Positions 52,567 through 59,462 of a DNA stretch of 64,000 bases are shown here, one piece after another. The number at the start of each line of letters is the position of its first letter. The stretch's first letter is position 1. The translations under genes were made by a program, and so were the position numbers. The notes beneath the pieces were generated by a model. The model worked only from the letters and a program-made list of their open reading frames with translations, ran no database searches and was not told the DNA's origin. Origin of the DNA: Gordonia gummivorans (GTDB lineage Bacteria; Actinomycetota; Actinomycetes; Mycobacteriales; Mycobacteriaceae); NCBI RefSeq assembly GCF_022513585.1, contig NZ_JAKWBF010000009.1, positions 104,153 to 168,152 on the forward strand. Direction: 5' to 3'.

Positions 52567-52671
52567 CTTGATCGAGCAAAATCAAGCGTGGGAACTTGAT
52601 CCACAATCCCTACTGGAGCCCAGATCAAGGTAATATCCTTGATTGTGAAGAATCAAGCTCCTAGACTTGAT
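52567..52671. promoter_or_regulatory. Array of seven alternating CTTGAT/ATCAAG half-sites
   Basis: Half-sites start at 52567 (CTTGAT), 52581 (ATCAAG), 52595 (CTTGAT), 52624 (ATCAAG), 52638 (CTTGAT), 52652 (ATCAAG) and 52666 (CTTGAT). Neighbours are exactly 14 bp apart, except one 29-bp step. The pattern is three overlapping and then four overlapping inverted repeats with 8-bp spacers. It fills the 109-bp gap before the SatD-like HTH gene and ends 2 bp before its GTG. TAATAT at 52631-52636 could be a -10 element inside the array. Confidence 0.88.
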
Positions 52672-52673
52672 GC

Positions 52674-53273
52674 GTGTACGTCATGACGGTCGACCAACGC
52701 GGCAGCCGAACCGACATCGATCGGGTCGACGAACTCCTCACCCATGTCGCCGATGCCGACGTCGTCCGCCCGTTCGAACGGACCGCCGGCGACGAGGTGC
52801 AGGCCGTCCTCGCCGATCCGTCCGCTGTCACTGCACTGGTGGTCGACCTGGTGGCCGACGGCCATTGGAGCGTCGGCGTCGGCACCGGCGCTGTGACCCT
52901 CCCGCTGCCCGCGTCGACGCGGGCAGGGCGCGGGCCCGCTTTCGAGTTCGCACGCGAAGCGGTCGACGCCGCCAAGCTCCAGCGCATTCCACTCGCCGTG
53001 CGCGGTCCCTCCGTGCGCTGGTGCACTCACGTACAGACCGCCGCCCGACTCCTCGCCGACGTGGTCGGTCGCCGCAGTACGGCCGGGTCGGCAGCGGTCG
53101 CGCTGGTACGCGCGGGATTGACTCAAGTCGAGGCCGCCGAGCGGCTCGGCATCACTCCACAGGCGATGTCCCAGCGACTACGGGCTGCTGGGTGGGACAT
53201 CGAGACGGACGCCCGCTCCCTCATCGAGGATCTGCTCGCCGAGGCCGATCGCGACGCAGGCGCAGCCCGATGA
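52674..53273 (+). CDS. SatD-like protein with C-terminal helix-turn-helix
   Basis: The 199-aa protein begins MTVDQRGSR, a pattern I associate with actinobacterial SatD-family proteins. Its C-terminal part has a helix-turn-helix at about residues 149-174 (LTQVEAAERLGITPQAMSQR). The middle of the protein looks like a small alpha/beta domain with FEFAREAVDAAKLQR and RWCTHVQTAARLLADVV. No Shine-Dalgarno is visible before GTG 52674 or ATG 52683, so translation may be leaderless. The operator array ends 2 bp upstream, so the protein probably regulates itself and the membrane-protein gene it overlaps by 4 bp. Confidence 0.8.
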   Translation: MYVMTVDQRGSRTDIDRVDELLTHVADADVVRPFERTAGDEVQAVLADPSAVTALVVDLVADGHWSVGVGTGAVTLPLPASTRAGRGPAFEFAREAVDAAKLQRIPLAVRGPSVRWCTHVQTAARLLADVVGRRSTAGSAAVALVRAGLTQVEAAERLGITPQAMSQRLRAAGWDIETDARSLIEDLLAEADRDAGAAR

Positions 53274-53827
53274 TCGTCACCGCGATCACCTTGCTCGCTG
53301 TTGTGGCCATCGTGCCGATCGTCGTGGCCCTCGGCCGATCCCGTATCCCGTCGTGGCGAGCGCATTCGACGAGGGTCGACGTCGGCGCCGGCGCGCTGCT
53401 CATCACCTTGGCCGGAGTCGCTGCACTGTTCGCACTACCGGCAGCGCATGCGGCCGGCGCGGGACTGGTCCTCGCCCGAATCTGCGCGCTGGCAGCAGCG
53501 GTGACCGGTGGTGCTCCGGTTGTGCGCTCGGTTCTCGCGGCCGGAGGTGTCGTCCCTCGACCACCCGGTGATGGCAATGCCGATCCCGACGCGGCCGGAC
53601 CGCTGCGGGGCGGTCGGGTCATCGGGTATCTCGAACGACTCGCGGTGGCCGGAACCCTGTTGGCCGGCTGGCCGGAGGGGCTCGCGATCATCCTGGCGGT
53701 CAAGAGCCTCGCGCGCTTCCCCGAACTGCGCGCGCCGCATGCGTCGGAGCAATTCATCATGGGCACGTTCGCCTCGGTGCTCTGGGCAGTCTCGATGGTC
53801 GGCATCGGGCACCTGATCGTCGTGTGA
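53270..53827 (+). CDS. Small polytopic membrane protein paired with the SatD-like gene
   Basis: The 185-aa protein has about five hydrophobic segments: an N-terminal helix (TLLAVVAIVPIVVAL), two around residues 40-80, one around 120-140 and one at the C-terminus. The loop AGWPEGLAIILAVKSLARFPELR sits before the last helix. Its ATG overlaps the stop of the SatD-like gene by 4 bp, so they form a two-gene unit. I do not know a function for it. Confidence 0.75.
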   Translation: MIVTAITLLAVVAIVPIVVALGRSRIPSWRAHSTRVDVGAGALLITLAGVAALFALPAAHAAGAGLVLARICALAAAVTGGAPVVRSVLAAGGVVPRPPGDGNADPDAAGPLRGGRVIGYLERLAVAGTLLAGWPEGLAIILAVKSLARFPELRAPHASEQFIMGTFASVLWAVSMVGIGHLIVV

Positions 53828-53850
53828 TCCGAGGAGTTGGGCACCTGTGT

Positions 53851-55551
53851 TCAGTCCGGCGGCAATCCCGCCAAGATCCGAGCCAGATGATAACCGGACA
53901 CCCGAAGCTGCCAGTTGGATCCGTTGCGCGGGTAGTCCGCGTGCGTGTGGGCGCCCTCTCGCTCGATTCCGTCCGGGGTGGTGCGCGGGTTGACGTCGAG
54001 CCGGCGCAGGTTCGTGGTCAGCGGTGCGGGGCCGTTGAGACCAAAACGCTTGCGTGTCTGGAACTTCGCGATCCAGTCCCGGTCGCCCTGCATGACGAAA
54101 CCGTGTCCCGGTGCCAGCCCGAGCTCGGCCTCGGTGCCCGCCTCGAATCCCGGTGAACCGTAGAACGCGGCGTCGTCGATGGGATGTCCACCGGGCTGCT
54201 GGAGCGCGATGCCTTGCGTCAGCGATCCGTAGGAGTGTCCGAACGCGGACAGATGCGGATCGTCTTTGTTCGACGTGGCGTCGAGGCCACGATAGAACTC
54301 GACGAGGTCGGGTGCGCCGTTGGTGGCCCGATCCTGTTGTGCCACTTCGAAAAAGCTCCAACCGGGCAATCGGGTTCCGCGATTGTCCGGCGGTTCGTAG
54401 CCCAGCCACATGATGGTGGACACCGTCTCCCCGTGACGTCCCGGTGTCAGCCGCAACTGTCGATACGCTTCGTCACGCAGCGACTCGATCTCCCCCATCG
54501 CCCCGGGGAAACTGTCGCGGATGTTGGTGTCCATGCCCGGCGTGGTCACCGAAACATGGTCGGCGTCATCCGGATTGCCGATGGCGACGGCCGCCTTCCC
54601 CTGCTCCCCCGAAGCCATGTCCAGCAGGAGCAGCATGCGCCCGTCCGGGTTCTGCCGGCTCCACGGCTTGTCGCCGATGAGTTCCTGTAACCGCTCGACG
54701 TCGGCGATCTTGCGTTCGACCTGCTTGAGACCGGCGTCCTCGTTGGTGAAGAGCCCACCGAACAGGTGGCGGTCGACCTGTTTGCGCATCCGGTCCCGCA
54801 CCTCCCGCAGGTGCGAGCGAACCCCCGCGAGCCGCGACAGGTTCACCTCGTGCCGGACGTCACTCGGGATTCCGGGAGCATTGCCGAGCCACTCGGGATG
54901 GGTGGCGATCAGCGCGCGCTGCTGGTCGGCCGGCAGCGCATCCCAATCGGCACGCACCGCCGCCGGGGTCGCACCCTTCGGCGGCGGAGCGGGAACCAGG
55001 CCACCCTGCGTGGCGCCGATCTGCAGGGCATCGGCCACATTCGACGCCGCACGAGCGCTGATCCGACCGTCACGAATGGCGGTGAGGATGCGGTCGGCCT
55101 CGGCGACGACATCGTCGGCCTGATCGATCAGGGCCCGCGCCGACACCTCGAGCCGAGACCGCAGGCGGTTCCGCTGGGGATCGGTCGCCGGGTCGGGTGC
55201 CGCGGGGTCGCCGGTCACGCTGCCATCGGGCGCGATCGTCATCGACGACGCGCCCGCCATTCCCCGCAGCGCAGCGAGTCGCGTGTGGAGATGTCCGACC
55301 GCGACCGACGTGTCCATCGCGAGCCGGCGAGCCGCGCCGACGGCTGCCGCGGTGTCGAGTTGATCGGCCGGTCGGTCCGACATCAACGGCGAGTCGTCGC
55401 CGGCGGCGAACCAGGCCGGCAGCCGGTCGGCCGTGGCGAGCACATCCGACAATTCGCCAGGACTCCGCACGTCCAGATGTGTTGCGATGGTGTCGAGTTC
55501 GCCGGCGTCCCAATTCTCGATCCCAGTGAGATCCATCCCGGTCAGGTTCAC
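53851..55551 (-). CDS. DUF1023-family alpha/beta hydrolase
   Basis: The 566-aa protein has a long helical N-terminal half, with segments such as HLREVRDRMRKQVDRHL and QVERKIADVERLQELIG. A C-terminal DUF1023 alpha/beta hydrolase domain follows, with the GHSYGSL nucleophile elbow. TTPGMDTNIRDSF, MWLGYEPPDN and a late His in THADYPRNG complete the expected site. In mycolata such proteins are large, often cell-wall associated, and of unknown substrate. I see no signal peptide. It is converged on by the small membrane-protein gene and lies 8 bp after the slipin gene. Confidence 0.82.
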   Translation of the reverse strand: MNLTGMDLTGIENWDAGELDTIATHLDVRSPGELSDVLATADRLPAWFAAGDDSPLMSDRPADQLDTAAAVGAARRLAMDTSVAVGHLHTRLAALRGMAGASSMTIAPDGSVTGDPAAPDPATDPQRNRLRSRLEVSARALIDQADDVVAEADRILTAIRDGRISARAASNVADALQIGATQGGLVPAPPPKGATPAAVRADWDALPADQQRALIATHPEWLGNAPGIPSDVRHEVNLSRLAGVRSHLREVRDRMRKQVDRHLFGGLFTNEDAGLKQVERKIADVERLQELIGDKPWSRQNPDGRMLLLLDMASGEQGKAAVAIGNPDDADHVSVTTPGMDTNIRDSFPGAMGEIESLRDEAYRQLRLTPGRHGETVSTIMWLGYEPPDNRGTRLPGWSFFEVAQQDRATNGAPDLVEFYRGLDATSNKDDPHLSAFGHSYGSLTQGIALQQPGGHPIDDAAFYGSPGFEAGTEAELGLAPGHGFVMQGDRDWIAKFQTRKRFGLNGPAPLTTNLRRLDVNPRTTPDGIEREGAHTHADYPRNGSNWQLRVSGYHLARILAGLPPD

Positions 55552-55559
55552 CGAGGGTG

Positions 55560-56768
55560 TCAGCTCTGCTGGTTGTCGGGTAGCGGCGGCTCACTCGACG
55601 AATCGGGATAGACCGGCCCGGGCGCAATCGCCTCCGGGTCCGGCAGTCGTGAACGCTCAACGCGTCTGGGTACTTCCGGTTCGACGGGCGTGCGCGCCAC
55701 GGCTTCCGCCTCGGCGACCGCCTGCGCCACCTTGGGATCCGACGTGAGGGAGAACCAGTCCTCGGTCTCCGACTCGTCCACCTCGGGTACCGGCTCGTCG
55801 GTCGACTGATAACGGAAGACCCCGTCATCGCCCTGCACCCCAAAGGATTTGGCGAAGCTCTGCAACGCGGACCCGAAGTCGGACGGCACCACCCACACCG
55901 TGCTGCCCTCACCCTTGGCCATCTCGGGCAATTGCTGCAAGTACTGGTAGGCAAGCAATTCCGGCGTCGGCTTGCTCGACTTGATGGCGGCGAATGTCTT
56001 CTCGATCGCCTTGGCCTCGCCCTGGGCATTCAGATAGGCGGCGGCGCGATCGCCTTGGGCGCGCAGAATCCGCGACTGCCGTTCCGCCTCGGCACCCAGA
56101 ATCGCTGCCTGCTTGGCGCCCTCGGCGGCCAGGATCTGGGATTGCTTGGCGCCCTCGGCCGTCTTGATCGCCGACTCGCGCTGGCCCTCGGCCGCGAGGA
56201 TGGTCGCCCGCTTCTCGCGGTCGGCCTTCATCTGCTTCTCCATCGATTCCTGGATCGACGGTGGCGGCATGATCGACTTCAGTTCCACCCGGGCCACCCG
56301 TAGGCCCCACCGGCCGGTCGCCTCGTCGAGCACACCGCGCAGCTGCCCGTTGATCGAGTCGCGCGACGTCAGCGTCTCCTCGAGGGTCATGCCGCCGACC
56401 ACGTTGCGCAGGGTCGTGATGGTCAGCTGTTCGACGCCGGCGATGTAGTCGTCGATCTCGTAGACGGCCGACCGCGGATTGGTGACCTGGAAATACACCA
56501 CCGTGTCGATCGAGAGCGTCAGGTTGTCCTCGGTGATGACCGGCTGCGGCGGAAACGACACCACGCGTTCACGGATGTCGACCCGCGCACGTATCCGATC
56601 GATGAACGGCACCAGCAATGTCAGCTGCCCCGAGACGGTACGGGTGTACCGACCAAGGCGCTCGATCACCGCAGCCTGCGCCTGCGGGATCAGCGCCACC
56701 GACTTGACCAGCACCACAACCACGAGCAGCGCGAACAGAACCAGGATTCCCAGAGCCAGATACTCCAT
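55560..56768 (-). CDS. SPFH/stomatin (slipin) membrane protein
   Basis: The 402-aa protein has one N-terminal membrane helix (about residues 5-27) and an SPFH domain with QAAVIERLGRYTRTVSGQL. A long Ala/Glu-rich coiled coil follows (QRESAIKTAEGAKQSQILAA type repeats). The C-terminal tail of about 100 residues is acidic and Pro-rich, and looks disordered. Slipins form membrane microdomains with NfeD partners. ATG 56768 is chosen over GTG 56771. The nfeD gene lies 58 bp upstream on the same strand, the Rv1488-Rv1487 arrangement. Confidence 0.93.
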   Translation of the reverse strand: MEYLALGILVLFALLVVVVLVKSVALIPQAQAAVIERLGRYTRTVSGQLTLLVPFIDRIRARVDIRERVVSFPPQPVITEDNLTLSIDTVVYFQVTNPRSAVYEIDDYIAGVEQLTITTLRNVVGGMTLEETLTSRDSINGQLRGVLDEATGRWGLRVARVELKSIMPPPSIQESMEKQMKADREKRATILAAEGQRESAIKTAEGAKQSQILAAEGAKQAAILGAEAERQSRILRAQGDRAAAYLNAQGEAKAIEKTFAAIKSSKPTPELLAYQYLQQLPEMAKGEGSTVWVVPSDFGSALQSFAKSFGVQGDDGVFRYQSTDEPVPEVDESETEDWFSLTSDPKVAQAVAEAEAVARTPVEPEVPRRVERSRLPDPEAIAPGPVYPDSSSEPPLPDNQQS

Positions 56769-56826
56769 CACACAACACCTTTCCGCCGTATCGCGAACAC
56801 CGCGGGCCGAATCGACAGCGCGGTTC

Positions 56827-57252
56827 TCAGCCTCGCCAGACCACCGCCGTCGCGCCGTCGATCTCCACCACGGTCACCTCTTCACCCGGTGCGATCACCT
56901 CACCGGCGGTCAGCGCCCGCGCCGACCACACCTCGCCGCCGATCTTCACGCGGCCGTCGCGATCGTCGACCTCTTCGGTCACGATGGCGTGCTTGCCTTC
57001 GAGCGCCTCGGTGTTGGTCAGCATGCGCGGACGGCTCAGCATGTGCCGCTTCGCGACCGGCCGGACACCCATCAGCAGCAGCACGGACACCAGCGCGAAG
57101 ACCACGACCTCCAGCCACACCGGGGCGCCGAGTGCATCGGCTCCTGCGGCGCCCAGGGCGCCACCGGCGAGCATCAGGAGCACGAGGTCACCACTGAATG
57201 TCTCCGCGATGACGAAAAGGATCGCGGCGGCCAACCACAGCAGCGCGCTCAT
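56827..57252 (-). CDS. NfeD-family membrane protein
   Basis: The 141-aa protein has about three hydrophobic segments in the first 65 residues. A C-terminal OB-fold domain follows (ALEGKHAIVTEEVDDRDGRVKIGGEVWSARA), typical of short NfeD proteins. It lacks the ClpP-like protease domain of long NfeD forms. The slipin gene directly downstream is its expected partner in membrane microdomain organisation. Confidence 0.92.
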   Translation of the reverse strand: MSALLWLAAAILFVIAETFSGDLVLLMLAGGALGAAGADALGAPVWLEVVVFALVSVLLLMGVRPVAKRHMLSRPRMLTNTEALEGKHAIVTEEVDDRDGRVKIGGEVWSARALTAGEVIAPGEEVTVVEIDGATAVVWRG

Positions 57253-57291
57253 GAATCCAGTCTGCCAGAATCCGCCGACGGTGATCGTCGC

Positions 57292-58119
57292 TCAGCGGTC
57301 TCCCGCCGCGGCCGTCACGAAGTCGAGGAGTTCTTCCACCGAACGGAGCAGATCGGTTTCCAGATCCCGATAGTCACGGACCCCGGCCAGCACCCGGCGC
57401 CAGCCATCCCGAGGATCGCCCCAGCCGAGTTGCCGGCACACACCGGTCTTCCAGTCCGTGCCCATCGGGACACGGGGCCAGGCGTCGATGCCGACCGACG
57501 CCGGTTTCACAGCCTCCCAGACGTCGATGTAGGGATGGCCGCACACCAGGACGTGCTCGCCGACGTCGGCGGTCAGCTTCGCCTCCTTGGACCCCGCCAC
57601 TAGGTGGTCCACCAGCACGCCCGCCCGACGATGTGGCGCGGGCGCGAACTCGGCCAGCGCCTGTTCGAGATTGTCGAGCCCGTCGAGGCTTTCGACGACG
57701 ACGCCTTCGGCACGCAGATCGTCACCCCACACCCGCTCGATCAGCGTCGCGTCGTGCACTCCTTCGACAAGGATGCGGCTGGCCCGCGCAGTGCGTGCGC
57801 GGGTCTTGGGCGCGACGCGTGAACCGGATGCCGTCCGTGTCGGCGCCTGCGGGCCTCGACCGCGAGGTTTGACCAGGGTCACCGGCCGGCCGTCGATCAG
57901 GAATGCGGCCGGATGCATCACGAAGACCCGGCTGCGCCCGTGCCGGTCCTCGAGTCGTACGAGGTCACCCGAGTAGCTCTTCTCCAACCCGACGATCGCG
58001 CCGCAGAATCCGGTGGCGGCGTCCTCGACGACGAGGTCGGTCTCGGCGGCGACCTCCGGCACGCGCGGCTTGGCGCGCTGGGGTTTCGACAACACATCGC
58101 GCCCGTAGCGGTCATCCAT
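57292..58119 (-). CDS. DUF3097 family protein
   Basis: The 275-aa protein matches DUF3097 (Rv1486c-like). Its C-terminal two thirds look like a TOPRIM-type fold: SRILVEGVHDATLIERVWGD (acidic strand-loop) and GVLVDHLVAGSKE (DxD-like region). These would suit nucleic-acid or phosphotransfer chemistry, but no activity is known to me. ATG 58119 gives MDDRYGRD; an ATG five codons earlier (58134) is possible. It is the last core gene before the RHS island. Confidence 0.85.
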   Translation of the reverse strand: MDDRYGRDVLSKPQRAKPRVPEVAAETDLVVEDAATGFCGAIVGLEKSYSGDLVRLEDRHGRSRVFVMHPAAFLIDGRPVTLVKPRGRGPQAPTRTASGSRVAPKTRARTARASRILVEGVHDATLIERVWGDDLRAEGVVVESLDGLDNLEQALAEFAPAPHRRAGVLVDHLVAGSKEAKLTADVGEHVLVCGHPYIDVWEAVKPASVGIDAWPRVPMGTDWKTGVCRQLGWGDPRDGWRRVLAGVRDYRDLETDLLRSVEELLDFVTAAAGDR

Positions 58120-58247
58120 CGCGCGCATCCTCACTGTCGGCGTCGTGTTTGCTGTGTCGAACTGGCCGACGCCCTACGGTACGCGCGGGACTGCCCAGTC
58201 CTCGCTCCGCCACGCCCGGGATTGGGCAGCGGAGACGGCCGCAGCGA

Positions 58248-58358
58248 GACATCGAAACGCTGCCGATAACCGCCCGCGACACCTCCCGACCCGAGCAGTC
58301 ATAGCCGAACCGCAACCCATCCACCGGACCTACCCCACGCCCGGCCGGGTGCGCGGAG
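58248..58358 (-). pseudogene. Degenerate internal fragment of the RHS gene
   Basis: About 110 bp here are clearly homologous to 61118-61240 inside the large RHS gene. They share ACATCGAAACGCTGCCG, CGACACCTCCCGACCCGAGC, CGCAACCCATCCACCG and GGGTGCGCGGAG. Relative to that copy there is a gap of about 12 bases (58271 region) and scattered substitutions. On the minus strand it encodes MDGLRFGYDCSGREVSRA, like VDGLRFGYDRSGREVSRA of the intact gene. It is a relic of a former RHS copy. Confidence 0.88.
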
Positions 58359-58399
58359 GTTGCTGCATTGCACTCAGGTATTCACGTTACGATCGATCA

Positions 58400-58975
58400 G
58401 TGGATCCTGATCTACCTGCTGCGATACAAGAAGAACTGCGCCGTCGCTGGTCTGAACCACACCGCAAACACCACACCGTCAAACACCTCGATGAGGTCAT
58501 TTCCGGTCTCGATACCCTGGCCACAGCGGGCGAAACTTTCGATCACCGATCAGTGATCCTTGCCGCCTGGTTCCACGACGCCATCTACAACCCCAAACGC
58601 ACGACCAACGAACGCGACTCCGCACGACTCGCACAGAAACTCCTCGGCGCCGACTCAGACCTCGCAGAGGTGCAACGCCTCGTCTTACTCACCAAACACC
58701 ACGCGCCGCTCAGCACCGACTCCAACGGGATCGCGCTTAGCGATGCCGATCTCGCCGTGCTGGGAAGCGACATCGACAGTTACCGCGAATACGCCCTCAA
58801 TGTGCGAGCAGAGTACAAGTATATCCCCTCGTTCCTCTACAAAAGACTACGAATAAACATCCTCGAAGAATTCGCGAAACGCCCCTCCATTTACCACTCG
58901 GCCACCGCCAAAGATATGTGGGAAAACCAAGCACGATCCAATATCGCGGAGGAAATCAACACCCTGAAGAGCTAG
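58400..58975 (+). CDS. HD-domain metal-dependent phosphohydrolase
   Basis: The 191-aa protein resembles the predicted metal-dependent HD phosphohydrolases of about 200 aa. The first His is in SEPHRKHHTVKHLDEVI and the HD pair is in AAWFHDAIYNP; LTKHHAP, LSDADLAVLG and YHSATAKDMWENQARSNI follow. GTG 58400 is the likely start; the frame continues upstream but is supported only by the RHS relic there. The 3' half is visibly poorer in G+C than the core genes. It sits between the RHS relic and the immunity gene, and may be cargo of the island. Confidence 0.78.
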   Translation: MDPDLPAAIQEELRRRWSEPHRKHHTVKHLDEVISGLDTLATAGETFDHRSVILAAWFHDAIYNPKRTTNERDSARLAQKLLGADSDLAEVQRLVLLTKHHAPLSTDSNGIALSDADLAVLGSDIDSYREYALNVRAEYKYIPSFLYKRLRINILEEFAKRPSIYHSATAKDMWENQARSNIAEEINTLKS

Positions 58976-58987
58976 CGGTTATGCCAA

Positions 58988-59461
58988 TCATTCGAAAACA
59001 TCCCCATCCTTCCACATCGTCCACACGCTTTCGTGACCCTGCGGGCCTTCCTTTGAGAGCACCAGATTGTTGACAATGCCCAAGAAGTCATGCATCGCCC
59101 ACGGGCTTGAATCCCTGAAGCGATATCTCCCAGTATCCAGCTGACGAACTTCCGTGATGGTGCCTATGTCCGACTCAACCGTCAGGTGCGATCGGTTTCC
59201 CCATTGAGTGTTGAGCCCTGCGAACGTTCGCCAGTGACGTATCCGCTTGATTTCCCTGAGCGGGAGGCCCGCAGTCCCCTTCTGTAGCATGCGGACTCCA
59301 TCCGCAGAAAGATAGATGGCGAGCGGAGCCGAACTCCTCTCTTCCACCAGTCCTCGGATGCGGTGATGAGGGTCTAGCGCGTGTAGGACTTCGCCGGTGG
59401 CAGTGTCATAGGCGCACACAGGGCGTTCGCTAAATTGCTGCGATAGGCATAACAGAGGCAA
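58988..59461 (-). CDS. Candidate immunity protein for the RHS toxin
   Basis: The 157-aa protein is directly downstream of the RHS gene, one base after its stop, on the same strand. It has no signal peptide or membrane segment. Visible stretches are ERPVCAYDTATGEVLHALDP, LREIKRIRHWRTFAGL and MHDFLGIVNNLVLSKEGP. Immunity genes of polymorphic toxins always sit here and match only their own toxin, which is the reason for the call. I do not recognise the family. Codon use is less G+C-rich than in neighbours, as is usual for exchanged toxin modules. Confidence 0.65.
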   Translation of the reverse strand: MPLLCLSQQFSERPVCAYDTATGEVLHALDPHHRIRGLVEERSSAPLAIYLSADGVRMLQKGTAGLPLREIKRIRHWRTFAGLNTQWGNRSHLTVESDIGTITEVRQLDTGRYRFRDSSPWAMHDFLGIVNNLVLSKEGPQGHESVWTMWKDGDVFE

Positions 59462-59462
59462 C

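Noticed and set aside
58145..58399. N-terminal extension of the HD hydrolase gene
   Set aside because: The codons overlap the RHS relic and the divergent DUF3097 start region. Homologues begin near the GTG at 58400.
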